Assembly (NCBI RefSeq): GCF_009762325.1
Contig: NZ_CP034348.1
Location: 1,556,501-1,620,500, forward strand
Reading direction: 5' to 3'
Origin: Roseovarius faecimaris
GTDB taxonomy: Bacteria; Pseudomonadota; Alphaproteobacteria; Rhodobacterales; Rhodobacteraceae
DNA: 64,000 bases
Below the pieces are notes generated by a model. That model did not search any database, had not been told where the DNA came from, and saw only the letters and a list, made by a program, of their open reading frames with translations. Both the position numbers and the translations under genes were made by a program. The first letter of the stretch is position 1, and every line of letters begins with the position of its first letter. Below, piece after piece: positions 26,249-34,640 of the stretch.

Positions 26249-28096
26249 TTATCCCTCTGCCTCGGCCAGTCGCTCCTCGGCGGCGAGCCAGAGGGTTTCA
26301 GCGCGGTCGAGCCCGTCCATCACTTCGGCATATTTCTTTTGCCATTCAGTGGCTTTCGCGACGTTCTTGTCATCATACATGGCCGGATCGGCCAGTTTCG
26401 CGGCGATCTTGTCGCGCATGTCGTTCAGCTTTTCGATGCGCGCCTCGCAGGTTCGGACCTCCTGGCGCAGCGCCAGGATCTGATCGCGGGTGGCGCGTTT
26501 CTTCGCAGGTTTCGCCTTGGGCTCCTTGGCGGGTTTGTCGCCGGAGAGCAGCTCGGCACGGTAGCTGTCGAGATCGCCCTCATAGGGGGCCACGCGCCCG
26601 TCCTTGACCAGCCAGAGCCGGTCAGCGACGAGGCTCAGCAGGTGCATGTCGTGGCTGACCAGGATCACGGCACCCGAATAGGCGGTCAGCGCCTCCACCA
26701 GCGCCTCGCGGCTTTCGATATCGAGGTGGTTCGTGGGCTCGTCGAGGATCAGCATATGCGGCGCGTCGATGGTGGCCAGCAGAAGTGAGAGCCGCGCCTT
26801 CTGCCCGCCCGAGAGCTTGCCCACAAGCGTGTCGGCCTGTTCGGCCCCGACGCCGAACCCGCCAAGCCGCGCGCGCAGGCGCGAGGGGGTCTCGGTCGGG
26901 CGCAGGCGGCGGATATGGTCGAGCGGGGTTTCATCCAGATGCAACTCGTCCACCTGATGCTGCGCGAAATAGCCGACGCGCAGCTTGGAGGTGGCGTGCA
27001 TCCGCCCCGACATTGGATCAAGTTTGCCTGCCAAGAGTTTGGAAAGGGTCGATTTTCCCTCACCGTTGCGGCCCAGAAGGGCAATGCGGTCATCCTGGTC
27101 GATGCGCAGGTCCAGCTTGCTTAGCACAGCGGTGCCGTCATAGCCCACCGACGTGTCTTCGAGGCGCAGGATGGGCGGAGAAAGCTCTTCGGGTTCGGGA
27201 AAGGAGAAGGCGCGCAGGGCGGCCTCTTGCGGGCGCATGATGGGGGTCATTTTCGACAGCATCTTGAGCCGCGATTGCGCCTGTTTGGCCTTGGTGGCCT
27301 TGGCGCGGAACCGGTCCACGAAAGATTGCAGATGGGCGCGGCGGGCCTCTTGCTTTTTCGCCTCGGATTCGGCGGCGGCCAGGCGCGAGGCACGGGTTGT
27401 GGCGAAGGTGTCATAGCCGCCCTGATAGAGGGTCAGCTTGCGGTCTTCGAGATGCAGGATATGGCCCACGGCGCGGTTGAGCAGCCCGCGGTCATGGGAG
27501 ATGATCAGCACCGTATGCGGGTAGCGCGCCAGATAGGTCTCCAGCCAGAGCGCGCCTTCCAGATCGAGATAGTTGGTGGGCTCGTCAAGCAGCAGCAGGT
27601 CGGGCTGGGCAAAGAGCACGGCGGCCAGCGCCACGCGCATCCGCCAGCCACCCGAGAAATCCGAGCAGGGCTGGCGCTGCTCGGCATCGGTGAAGCCAAG
27701 GCCCTTGAGGATGGTGGCCGCGCGCGCTTCGGCCGACCAGGCGTCGATATCCGCGAGCCGCATCTGGATTTCCGCGATACGGTCGCCGTCAGTGGCGGTA
27801 TCGGCCTCGGCCAGAAGGGCGCTGCGTTCGGTATCGGCGGCCAGCACCGTGTCGATCAGTGAGACATCGTTGGAGGGCACTTCCTGCGCCACGCCGCCAA
27901 TGCGGGCGCGGGCGGGCAGGGTGATGGCGCCGCTCTCCAGCGCCAGCTCGCCCCGGATCAGGCGAAAGAGCGTGGTCTTGCCGGTGCCGTTGCGCCCCAC
28001 GATGCCCACCTTGTGGCCTTCCGGAATGGTGGCCGAGGCGTTCTCGAGCAGCGGGCGGCCCGCCACGGAATAGCTGATATCGTCGATGCGCAACAT
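26249..28096 (-). CDS. ABC-F family ATPase (Uup/YheS-like)
   Basis: The 615-residue protein has two ABC domains without membrane segments. Walker A motifs are Gly-Arg-Asn-Gly-Thr-Gly-Lys-Thr and Gly-Arg-Asn-Gly-Glu-Gly-Lys-Ser. Signatures are Phe-Ser-Gly-Gly-Trp-Arg-Met and Leu-Ser-Gly-Gly-Gln-Lys-Ala, and Walker B segments end Leu-Asp-Glu-Pro-Thr-Asn. A Lys/Arg-rich linker between the domains (about residues 235-290) is the P-site tRNA interaction motif of ABC-F proteins. A Lys-rich coiled C-terminal tail resembles Uup or YheS. Such proteins act on ribosomes, resolving stalls or giving antibiotic resistance. Confidence 0.92.
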   Translation of the reverse strand: MLRIDDISYSVAGRPLLENASATIPEGHKVGIVGRNGTGKTTLFRLIRGELALESGAITLPARARIGGVAQEVPSNDVSLIDTVLAADTERSALLAEADTATDGDRIAEIQMRLADIDAWSAEARAATILKGLGFTDAEQRQPCSDFSGGWRMRVALAAVLFAQPDLLLLDEPTNYLDLEGALWLETYLARYPHTVLIISHDRGLLNRAVGHILHLEDRKLTLYQGGYDTFATTRASRLAAAESEAKKQEARRAHLQSFVDRFRAKATKAKQAQSRLKMLSKMTPIMRPQEAALRAFSFPEPEELSPPILRLEDTSVGYDGTAVLSKLDLRIDQDDRIALLGRNGEGKSTLSKLLAGKLDPMSGRMHATSKLRVGYFAQHQVDELHLDETPLDHIRRLRPTETPSRLRARLGGFGVGAEQADTLVGKLSGGQKARLSLLLATIDAPHMLILDEPTNHLDIESREALVEALTAYSGAVILVSHDMHLLSLVADRLWLVKDGRVAPYEGDLDSYRAELLSGDKPAKEPKAKPAKKRATRDQILALRQEVRTCEARIEKLNDMRDKIAAKLADPAMYDDKNVAKATEWQKKYAEVMDGLDRAETLWLAAEERLAEAEG

Positions 28097-28254
28097 GGGG
28101 GCGAGCCATGCCGCAGTTGGCCGGTGGCGTCAATCGCCCGTTGCAATGAAAGGTGCGGGGAAGGAGAGAGCGAAAGCAAGGGCGCGGGGCGGTGGGGCTG
28201 ATCGGGTGTGTGACCTTCGAACAGCGGCCTGCCTGCCTGTGCCAGAAGAGCCGG

Positions 28255-28533
28255 TTACTTCAGCAGGGTGCCGAGCGTGTCAGCCGAGTAGGAGGCAAAG
28301 CCGGTCATCGGGCTTTCGCCGTCTTCGGAAAAGGCAAAGACGTGGATTTCATCGTGATTGAGCGTGGCGCGGCAGAAGGTGGCGGGGTGGGCCAGCTCGG
28401 ACGGGCAGCTTTCCAGATCGACATGCGGCACGGCAGCTTCGAACTGGTCATAGGTCAGCAGCACGGCCTCGGGGCCGGCAATGGCCGCGGCAGGCAGTGC
28501 CAGAGCGAGGGGCAGAAAATGTGTCAGTTTCAT
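28255..28533 (-). CDS. Small exported protein of unknown function
   Basis: The 92-residue product has a Sec signal peptide (Met-Lys-Leu, a Leu/Ala core, cleavage near Ala-Ile-Ala-Gly at about residue 20). The mature part of about 72 residues has two cysteines, in Glu-Ser-Cys-Pro and Thr-Phe-Cys-Arg, that may form a periplasmic disulfide, and an Asn-His-Asp-Glu-Ile-His-Val-Phe-Ala strand. I do not recognise the family. An AAGGAC ribosome-binding site lies before the ATG, and an unusually AT-rich region upstream (28540-28620) probably holds its promoter. Confidence 0.7.
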   Translation of the reverse strand: MKLTHFLPLALALPAAAIAGPEAVLLTYDQFEAAVPHVDLESCPSELAHPATFCRATLNHDEIHVFAFSEDGESPMTGFASYSADTLGTLLK

Positions 28534-28711
28534 CGGATCATGTCCTTTACTAGAGATTATGAAGGGTAGTCATTTATTTCTGACAAAATTAGTAAGGAAA
28601 TAAAAGAGCTGATTTCGGGCCGCACAGGGATCGGCGCAATCAAGCCTTTATCCCCTGGCGGGCGCGTGTTAAGGGCTGCGCCAGATTCAACCCAATTGGA
28701 AAGAGGCTGAC

Positions 28712-29134
28712 ATGGCTGTGGAACGCACCCTGAGCATCATCAAACCCGATGCCACCAAACGCAACCTGACCGGCAAGATCAACGCCAAGTTCGAAGAGGC
28801 GGGTCTGCGGATCGTCGCGCAAAAGCGCATTCACCTGACCAAGGCGCAAGCGGGCGTGTTCTATGCCGTGCATGCAGAGCGCCCGTTCTATGACGAACTG
28901 TGCGAGTTCATGGCGTCCGAGCCGGTGGTCGTGCAGGTGCTGGAAGGCGAAGGCGCCATTGCCAAGAACCGCGAAGTGATGGGGGCCACGAACCCCGCCG
29001 AGGCCGCGCCCGGCACGATCCGTGCGGAATTTGCCGAAAGCGTCGGCGAAAACTCGGTGCATGGCTCGGACGCGCCGGAGACGGCGGCGGTGGAGATCGC
29101 CTATTTCTTCTCGGGTCTGGAGCTGGTGGGCTAA
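28712..29134 (+). CDS. ndk: Nucleoside diphosphate kinase
   Basis: This 140-residue enzyme begins [11 protein letters not shown], typical of Ndk. It contains the phospho-accepting His in Asn-Ser-Val-His-Gly-Ser-Asp (about residue 117). It transfers the gamma phosphate from ATP to other nucleoside diphosphates. It is a single gene with GAAAGAGG before the ATG. Confidence 0.97.
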   Translation: MAVERTLSIIKPDATKRNLTGKINAKFEEAGLRIVAQKRIHLTKAQAGVFYAVHAERPFYDELCEFMASEPVVVQVLEGEGAIAKNREVMGATNPAEAAPGTIRAEFAESVGENSVHGSDAPETAAVEIAYFFSGLELVG

Positions 29135-29156
29135 GCCTGACCCGATCTGGAACAGT

Positions 29157-29522
29157 TCAGGAGCGGCGCGCCGACGGGCGGGCCGCTTTTTCTTTGGGGG
29201 CGATCACGCCGATCTGATCGAGTATGGTCTCGAGCTCGGATCTGGGGTTTGGGCTGCTGGCGGCTTTGATGGCATCGAACCGTTTGCGCAGGGCGGTTTT
29301 CTCCTCCCCGCGGCAATCGTTCCAGGGACGGCCCTGAAGCCCCATGACGAGGGCGTAATATCCGATGAAATGCGGGGCGGTTCCGGAGGCGATCAGGCGG
29401 GCATAGGCCGCATCGGGGCCAAGGGCGCGGAGGTCTTCGGCGGACTGGATCCCGGCACGGGCACAGGCGGCATCCATGGCGGGGCCGAGATTGCGGATAC
29501 TGGAAACAGGTGAGCGGGACAT
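29157..29522 (-). CDS. TfoX/Sxy C-terminal-domain protein
   Basis: The 121-residue protein matches the TfoX C-terminal domain: Ile-Arg-Asn-Leu-Gly-Pro-Ala near the start, a Gly-Ile-Gln-Ser-Ala-Glu-Asp-Leu-Arg-Ala-Leu-Gly helix-hairpin-like segment, and Gly-Leu-Gln-Gly-Arg-Pro-Trp-Asn. The N-terminal TfoX domain of full-length competence regulators is absent. Its role in this lineage is unknown. It is convergent with ndk, and its last codons fall in the putative ndk terminator. Confidence 0.8.
   Translation of the reverse strand: MSRSPVSSIRNLGPAMDAACARAGIQSAEDLRALGPDAAYARLIASGTAPHFIGYYALVMGLQGRPWNDCRGEEKTALRKRFDAIKAASSPNPRSELETILDQIGVIAPKEKAARPSARRS
29162..29192 (+). terminator. Putative ndk terminator overlapping the convergent gene
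   Basis: An AGCGGC/GCCGCT stem (29162-29167 and 29182-29187) with a 14-base GC-rich loop is followed by TTTTTCTTT, 28 bp past the ndk stop. It also encodes the end of the convergent TfoX-like protein, so it may partly be chance. Confidence 0.5.
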
Positions 29523-29560
29523 GCCCGCAGGCTAAACCGGTTAGCGGTTTGGACCAATGC

Positions 29561-29686
29561 CTAAATCGAGGCGAAGTCGCTGAAAACCTGTTTGGAAATG
29601 ATCCGCGCCTCATTGGGTTTGGAGGCCGGGGCGGGCTTCGGTTTGCCGGTCTGATTGGCCGGGTTCTGCGGCGGTTTGATCGTCAT
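29561..29686 (-). CDS. Small Pro/Lys-rich ORF, unknown function
   Basis: A 41-codon frame starts at an ATG with a strong AAAGGAGC site upstream. The first half is Pro/Asn/Lys-rich (Lys-Pro-Pro-Gln-Asn-Pro-Ala-Asn) and the second half ends Arg-Ile-Ile-Ser-Lys-Gln-Val-Phe-Ser-Asp-Phe-Ala. No family is recognised. The strong ribosome-binding site is the main support. Comparison with related genomes would decide whether it is conserved. Confidence 0.45.
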   Translation of the reverse strand: MTIKPPQNPANQTGKPKPAPASKPNEARIISKQVFSDFASI

Positions 29687-29883
29687 GGCTCTGCTCCTTT
29701 CGGGATCAGGCCAGACGGCGCGCGCCGCCTGACGCTGGGAGATCGTGTCGGGGCTGTGTCCGGCGACCTCCTCAGGCTTGGCGCGAATTGTGACCGAAAT
29801 AAGGCAGGAATTTACCGTTTGTAAACAACGGCGTTTTGCGTGACTCATTGGCCACGATTTCAGCAACAATCGGCCCGGCGCGG

Positions 29884-30864
29884 TCAGGCGGAAGCGGTGT
29901 TCTCGGCGATCATCGAGATCATCTCGAACATCACCGCAGCGGCGGTCAGGGCGGTGATATTGTTGGGGCTGTCCTTGGTGGGCATCATACAGACCACATC
30001 GCCGCCGATGATGTTGAGCCCGCGCGCGGCACGCAGGATGCCCACGGCCTCGTCGATGTCGAAGCCTTTTTCGCCCGGCTCCAGGTTGGAGACGGCGGGG
30101 GCAACGCTGGGATCGAGGCAGTCGAGATCGAAGGTGATATAGACAGGGCGATCCCCCAGAACCTCACGGCTTTGCGCCACCACATCGGCCAGCCCGCGCT
30201 GGCGGAACTCCTTCATGGTCACGACTTTATAGCCGTAGTCATAGGAGGGCTGCAGCCAGTCGAGCGAGCGGGGATGGCCGCGCAGGCCGATCTGCATGGA
30301 GCGGGTCGGGTCCACTTGACCTTGGTCGGCGAGATAGGCCCCCCAATGGGCGGCGGATTTTTTCGCACCCAGAAAGTGATCAACCTTGGTGAAGACATCC
30401 GTATGGGCGTCGAGATGCAGGAAACTGACCGGCTCGCCCCCCGCAAGCGCACCACAGCCCAGGGCCTGCACGATGCCGCCGGTGATCGAGTGGTCGCCGC
30501 CGATGGAGACGGGGCGGGCGCCTGCGGCGTCGATGTCCTTGTAGAAATCGGTGATGCGCTGAATGCAGGCTTCGTTGTCATTGGCCTCGGGGAAGGGCAC
30601 GTCGCCCACATCCGCGATCCTGGCCGAATTCCACGGATCAAGCTGGAAATCCATATGCACCCGGCGCTGCACGGCAGAGACATGGCGCAGGGCGCGCGGG
30701 CCGAGGTGCTGATCGCGCTCGGTCGTGCCGTTGCCGGTGGAATGGGGCACACCGACCAGGGCAATGTCCTGACCCTCAGGGCTGGCATGGGGCGCGCGGA
30801 ACATGGTCGGAATGCCCCACCAGTAGAGGTTGTCCATCATGGATTTCTGATAGGGATCGGTCAT
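29884..30864 (-). CDS. Ureohydrolase (agmatinase/guanidino-acid hydrolase family)
   Basis: The 326-residue enzyme has the arginase-fold manganese motifs Gly-Gly-Asp-His-Ser, Leu-Asp-Ala-His-Thr-Asp and Phe-Asp-Leu-Asp-Cys-Leu-Asp-Pro-Ser. The Cys between the two Asp residues of the last motif and the Ser-Asn-Leu-Glu-Pro-Gly-Glu loop differ from the agmatinase-like enzyme at 8979-9944. It should release urea from a guanidino substrate. It lies after the ABC permease on the same strand, 100 bp away with a hairpin between, so it may belong to the importer operon and process what that imports. Guanidinobutyrate, guanidinopropionate, guanidine or agmatine are all possible. An upstream ATG at 30897 is less likely. 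Confidence 0.82.
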   Translation of the reverse strand: MTDPYQKSMMDNLYWWGIPTMFRAPHASPEGQDIALVGVPHSTGNGTTERDQHLGPRALRHVSAVQRRVHMDFQLDPWNSARIADVGDVPFPEANDNEACIQRITDFYKDIDAAGARPVSIGGDHSITGGIVQALGCGALAGGEPVSFLHLDAHTDVFTKVDHFLGAKKSAAHWGAYLADQGQVDPTRSMQIGLRGHPRSLDWLQPSYDYGYKVVTMKEFRQRGLADVVAQSREVLGDRPVYITFDLDCLDPSVAPAVSNLEPGEKGFDIDEAVGILRAARGLNIIGGDVVCMMPTKDSPNNITALTAAAVMFEMISMIAENTASA

Positions 30865-30902
30865 GGGCGGGCCTGTGTGATGCGGGATGATGGTCACATA
30901 AT

Positions 30903-30927
30903 GAGTATTTTTGGAACAATGAAAAGG
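30903..30927 (+). repeat. Dispersed intergenic repeat, copy 1
   Basis: GAGTATTTTTGGAACAATGA begins this element, which continues AAAGG. It matches the copy at 42746-42769 except for two substitutions and a one-base indel. It lies between the ureohydrolase and the ABC permease. I recall similar GAGTATTT-containing pieces after genes in other Rhodobacteraceae, which suggests a dispersed small repeat. Confidence 0.55.
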
Positions 30928-30930
30928 AGG

Positions 30931-30959
30931 GGCGCGCCCGGAATGAGCCCGGGCGCGCC
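30931..30959 (-). terminator. Hairpin after the ABC permease gene
   Basis: An 11-bp perfect stem (30931-30941 with 30949-30959) has a 7-base loop. Read on the minus strand it lies just past the permease stop and is followed by CCTCCTTTTC. It could end or attenuate the importer transcript before the ureohydrolase gene, lowering that gene's expression. Confidence 0.6.
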
Positions 30960-30964
30960 GATGG

Positions 30965-32551
30965 TCAGTCTTCCTGATCCTTGCGGCGGAAGGCGCCCTG
31001 CACGATGCGGTCCATCACCATCGCGAGGAAGAGGATGGCAAACCCGCCCAGAAGGCCCGGACCCTTGGCGGCGTATTGCAGCGCTTCGAGGATTTCCTTG
31101 CCCAGGCCGCCGCCGCCGATGAGCGAGATGATCACCACCATGCTGAGGCACATCAGGATGGTCTGGTTCACGCCGGTCATGATCGAGGGCAGGGCGAGCG
31201 GCACCTCGACATCCTTCAGGAGCTGCCATTTTGAGGCCCCGAAGGCCACGGCGGCCTCCTTGATGCTGTCGGGCACTCCGCGCATGCCAAGCGCGGTCAG
31301 GCGGATCACCGGCGGCATGCCGAAGATGATCGTGGCCAGGATACCGGGCGTGTTGCCGGTGCCGAAAAAGGCGATGATCGGGATGAGATAGACGAAGGCC
31401 GGGAGCGTCTGCATCAGGTCGAGCACAGGCTCGGCCATGCGGTAGGCGCGTTTGGATTTGCCGAACCAGATGCCAAGCGGAATACCGATAACCACGCAGA
31501 GCAGCACGGCGGCCCCCACAAGCGCCACGGTTTCCATCGCCAGGGACCAGTAGCCCAAGAGAGCCGTGTAAGCCATGGCGGCGACGGTGAAGATGGCCAC
31601 CCGCGGGCCCGCGGCGCGCCAGGCGGTGACGGCGATGACCAGCATGACGACAGGCCAGGGCGAGCCGTTGAGCGCGAGGGTCAGCGCATCGAGCACGGTA
31701 CGCACGCCCGAGACGATTCCGTCAAACACATCGCCGCCCGCTAGCGCCGCGGCGTCGATCCGTGCCTCCAGCCAGGAGGCCACGACCGAGAACAGCGTCG
31801 AGCCGCCTTCGCCGGTGAATATCTCGGACACCGGGCGTTCGGGGAATTCGTCCAGCACCGGCATGGAGTTCGCCACGGTGAACTTGTAGACGATCAGCGG
31901 GCCGATGGCGGCGGTCAGGATCGCGCCCAGCACCGCGTTGGGCGTCTTGCGGCCGCTTTCGGTGCTGTCCGGGTCGATCCGCCAGCGCGAATACTGCTTT
32001 TCATAGGCGATATCGGCATAGACGCCCTGAATGAGCTTGAGCGCCACCAGCAGGATCACGCCCCCCACGAGGATCCCGAACCCTTCGGCCTGCGCGGCTT
32101 CGGCGCGGCCCAGATTGAGGTCGATCGACTTTTGCAGGTTTTCGGCGAGCTTGGTGAAGCGGTCGATATCGGCCTGTTCGGTGGCGGCCGCCGCCTGATC
32201 GAGCCGTTCCTGCATCTTTGCGGTCTGCTGGGCGACGCGGTCCATGAATTCCGCACCCAGATTGCCCCACCAGCCGCGCCCGATCTGCACCCAGGCGATG
32301 ATTTCGAGAATGAGAAAGATCCAGAACATGCCCCAGACCGCGCGCGAGGCGGCCCATAAAGGGCCGAAGAGCGCCGCCGCCCAGTTGAACGTCTTGGGAA
32401 TGAGGCCGGTATTGTCGTGGATCTTGTGGAACGTGCCCACGTAGTAATCGCCATTCGGGCCGGCGAAATTCTTGATCGAGGCGTCCAGCGCCTCGCGGTC
32501 CACCTCGATATCCGAGGCGGCGGTGACTTTCAGTTCGGTCGGATCACTCAT
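30965..32551 (-). CDS. ABC permease with N-terminal DUF2628-like region (glycine betaine type)
   Basis: The 528-residue protein is about 240 residues longer than ordinary ProW/OpuAB permeases. Residues about 55-75 read Phe-Asn-Trp-Ala-Ala-Ala-Leu-Phe-Gly-Pro-Leu-Trp, a DUF2628 signature, followed by membrane helices and a coiled Gln/Glu/Ala-rich stretch. The BPD permease domain fills the last 230 residues, with the Glu-Ala-Ala-Val-Ala-Phe-Gly-Ala coupling loop. It should form the membrane channel of an importer for a quaternary amine or similar solute. Its start overlaps the ATPase stop by 8 bp. Confidence 0.85.
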   Translation of the reverse strand: MSDPTELKVTAASDIEVDREALDASIKNFAGPNGDYYVGTFHKIHDNTGLIPKTFNWAAALFGPLWAASRAVWGMFWIFLILEIIAWVQIGRGWWGNLGAEFMDRVAQQTAKMQERLDQAAAATEQADIDRFTKLAENLQKSIDLNLGRAEAAQAEGFGILVGGVILLVALKLIQGVYADIAYEKQYSRWRIDPDSTESGRKTPNAVLGAILTAAIGPLIVYKFTVANSMPVLDEFPERPVSEIFTGEGGSTLFSVVASWLEARIDAAALAGGDVFDGIVSGVRTVLDALTLALNGSPWPVVMLVIAVTAWRAAGPRVAIFTVAAMAYTALLGYWSLAMETVALVGAAVLLCVVIGIPLGIWFGKSKRAYRMAEPVLDLMQTLPAFVYLIPIIAFFGTGNTPGILATIIFGMPPVIRLTALGMRGVPDSIKEAAVAFGASKWQLLKDVEVPLALPSIMTGVNQTILMCLSMVVIISLIGGGGLGKEILEALQYAAKGPGLLGGFAILFLAMVMDRIVQGAFRRKDQED

Positions 32552-33581
32552 TTTTGCCCCCCTGGATGCCGCGCAGCAGGCGCGGTTTGGTCACGATGCC
32601 CACGTCTGCGCCGTGATCGGTGATGACGACGGGCTGTTCGGTGTTCACGGCGAGATCGATCAGCTGGTCCAGATCGGCCCCTTCGTCGGCACGCGGGGCG
32701 CCGTCCAGGCTGCCCTTGTAGCTGTCCAGGGGCTCCATGATGGAATGGGCCTTCACGAGCTTCAGCTTGGAAATGCCCTGCACGAACTCGCGCACATAGT
32801 CGTCGGCGGGCTGCATCACGATTTCCTCGGGCGTGCCGATCTGCACGATCACACCGTCCTTCATGATGGCAATGCGGTGGCCGATGCGGATCGCCTCGTC
32901 GAGGTCATGGGTGATGAAAAGCGTGGTTTTCTGAAGCTGCGCCACCAGCGCCTTGAACTGATCCTGGAGTTGCAGGCGAATGAGCGGGTCGAGCGCCGAG
33001 AACGGCTCGTCCATGAGCAGAATTTCAGGGTCGGAGGCCAGGGCGCGGGCGATGCCGACACGTTGCTGCATCCCGCCCGACAGCTCCTTGGGCAGGCGGT
33101 CTTCGTACCCTGTGAGATCCACGAGGCTGAGCGCGTGGTCGGAAATGGCCCAGCGTTTCGACTTCGACACCTTCCGGATTTCCAGCGGGTAGGCCACGTT
33201 ATCGCGCACCGAGCGGTGCGGCAGCAGCGCCATATGCTGGAACACCATGCCGATCTGTTGCGCGCGGATGCGGCGCAGCTCGTTTTCGGAGATGGCCGAG
33301 ACATCGTGACCGAGGATTTCGATCTTGCCTGCCGTGGGCTCGATCAGGCGGTTCACATGGCGCACCAGCGTGGATTTGCCCGAGCCCGAGAGGCCCATGA
33401 TGCAGAAGATTTCCCCGCGTGGCACTTCGAAGCTGGCGCCTTGTACCCCCACCACGCAGCCGAAGCGTTCGAGCACTTCGGGCTTGCCGATGCCTTCGGA
33501 TTTGACGGCGGCCATGGCCTCTTCGGCGCGCGCGCCGAAGATTTTCCACACATCCGTCAGCCGGACGACTGTTTCGCTCAT
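32544..33581 (-). CDS. ABC importer ATPase, ProV/OpuAA type
   Basis: The 345-residue ATPase has Walker A Gly-Leu-Ser-Gly-Ser-Gly-Lys-Ser-Thr, signature Leu-Ser-Gly-Gly-Met-Gln-Gln-Arg, and Walker B Leu-Leu-Met-Asp-Glu-Pro-Phe. The conserved insertion before Walker A (Glu-Val-Leu-Glu-Arg-Phe-Gly-Cys) and the family's Phe-Gln-His-Met-Ala-Leu-Leu-Pro-His Q-loop are those of glycine betaine/proline importers. The C-terminal 70 residues form an accessory region in the place of the paired CBS domains of OpuA. The ATG at 33581 follows AAGGGAAC. Confidence 0.88.
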   Translation of the reverse strand: MSETVVRLTDVWKIFGARAEEAMAAVKSEGIGKPEVLERFGCVVGVQGASFEVPRGEIFCIMGLSGSGKSTLVRHVNRLIEPTAGKIEILGHDVSAISENELRRIRAQQIGMVFQHMALLPHRSVRDNVAYPLEIRKVSKSKRWAISDHALSLVDLTGYEDRLPKELSGGMQQRVGIARALASDPEILLMDEPFSALDPLIRLQLQDQFKALVAQLQKTTLFITHDLDEAIRIGHRIAIMKDGVIVQIGTPEEIVMQPADDYVREFVQGISKLKLVKAHSIMEPLDSYKGSLDGAPRADEGADLDQLIDLAVNTEQPVVITDHGADVGIVTKPRLLRGIQGGKNE

Positions 33582-33633
33582 GATGTTCCCTTTTGCCGGG
33601 CACGCATGGCCCGTCTCCACCCCGTTCAATAAA

Positions 33634-33661
33634 CAGGCCGCCGAGAGGTCCCGGCGGCCTG
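33634..33661 (-). terminator. Hairpin between binding-protein and ATPase genes
   Basis: A 10-bp perfect stem (CAGGCCGCCG with CGGCGGCCTG) and an 8-base loop are followed on the minus strand by TTTATTG. Such a structure after a periplasmic binding-protein gene usually raises its transcript level above that of the membrane subunits, by partial termination or RNA protection. Confidence 0.65.
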
Positions 33662-33692
33662 AACGCTTGTCAATTTACGTCAAGACAGCCGC

Positions 33693-34640
33693 TTAGTTGC
33701 TCAGCCAGCCCAGCACGGTGTCTTCGTTTTCGGCAACCCACTGCTTGGCGAAGTCAGCGGCTTCCATGTTGTCCACAGCCAGCGCTTTGCCCATGGCCGA
33801 GAGCGAGGCGCCATCCATCTGGTAGTTCTGGAAGAGGGCGGCCACTTCGGGGTGCGTTTCTTCCAGCTCTTTGGCGTAGTGCAGGTGCAGGGTAGCCCCG
33901 TTCCACGCGGTCGAGGCTTCGGATTTCTCCAGCCAGTCCGGATCGTCCGTGGGCTGCACGATGGTCCAGGTTGCCGGATCATGCGGCGGCTCTTCCAGCA
34001 CGGTCAGCTCTTGCGTCACGAAGATGTAGTGGGGGCTGTAGCAGAAGCCGATCCACGGATCGCCCGCCTTGGTGGCGTTGGCGAGGTTGGCATAGGCGAT
34101 GGTCTCTTCGTATTCGGTCAGCTCGAACACCTGATCATAGCCATAGGATTTGGCGCGGATCTTCTCGACCACGGTCGAGGCCCAGCCGGGGGCGCCGATC
34201 CAGACCTCGGGGGTGCCGTTGCCGTCGGTGTCGAAGATGGCCATTTTCTCGGGGTCGCTCAGATCGTCGATCGACTTGATGCCATGCTCTTCGGCGATGT
34301 AGGTCGGCACGCACATGCCTTGCTCGGCCTGCACGGGGTTCTGGTTCATCACCACGGTGCCGTTTTCCTTGACATAGGTGTCATGCAGGTTCTGCTGGTT
34401 GGGCATCCACACTTCGGGGTGGGCATGCATCGAGCCTTTGTCCATCGCCTCGAAAACGATCGGGTTGGTGCCGTTCTGCAGTTCGACTTCAAGGCCGAGG
34501 TTCTCTTCGATCACCACTTCCAGAACATGGGCGGTGGCGTTCACCGAAGCCCAGTTCGGCACGCCGATCACGATGTCGGCCGCCAAAGCGGGGCTCGCGA
34601 TGATCATGGTGGTGCCCATAAGGGCGGTCAGTTTTTTCAT
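33693..34640 (-). CDS. ABC substrate-binding protein, OpuAC/ProX-like
   Basis: The 315-residue product has a signal peptide ending near Ala-Leu-Ala-Ala (residue about 21). The mature chain begins Asp-Ile-Val-Ile-Gly-Val-Pro-Asn-Trp-Ala-Ser, which is OpuAC-like. Tryptophans at Asn-Trp-Ala, Val-Trp-Met-Pro-Asn, Gly-Ala-Pro-Gly-Trp and Asp-Pro-Trp-Ile-Gly could form the aromatic cage that holds quaternary ammonium groups. Hence the ligand may be glycine betaine, a pyridinium betaine or another methylated amine; the neighbouring ureohydrolase also allows a guanidinium ligand. The ATG at 34640 follows a strong AAGGAGAG site. Confidence 0.85.
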   Translation of the reverse strand: MKKLTALMGTTMIIASPALAADIVIGVPNWASVNATAHVLEVVIEENLGLEVELQNGTNPIVFEAMDKGSMHAHPEVWMPNQQNLHDTYVKENGTVVMNQNPVQAEQGMCVPTYIAEEHGIKSIDDLSDPEKMAIFDTDGNGTPEVWIGAPGWASTVVEKIRAKSYGYDQVFELTEYEETIAYANLANATKAGDPWIGFCYSPHYIFVTQELTVLEEPPHDPATWTIVQPTDDPDWLEKSEASTAWNGATLHLHYAKELEETHPEVAALFQNYQMDGASLSAMGKALAVDNMEAADFAKQWVAENEDTVLGWLSN

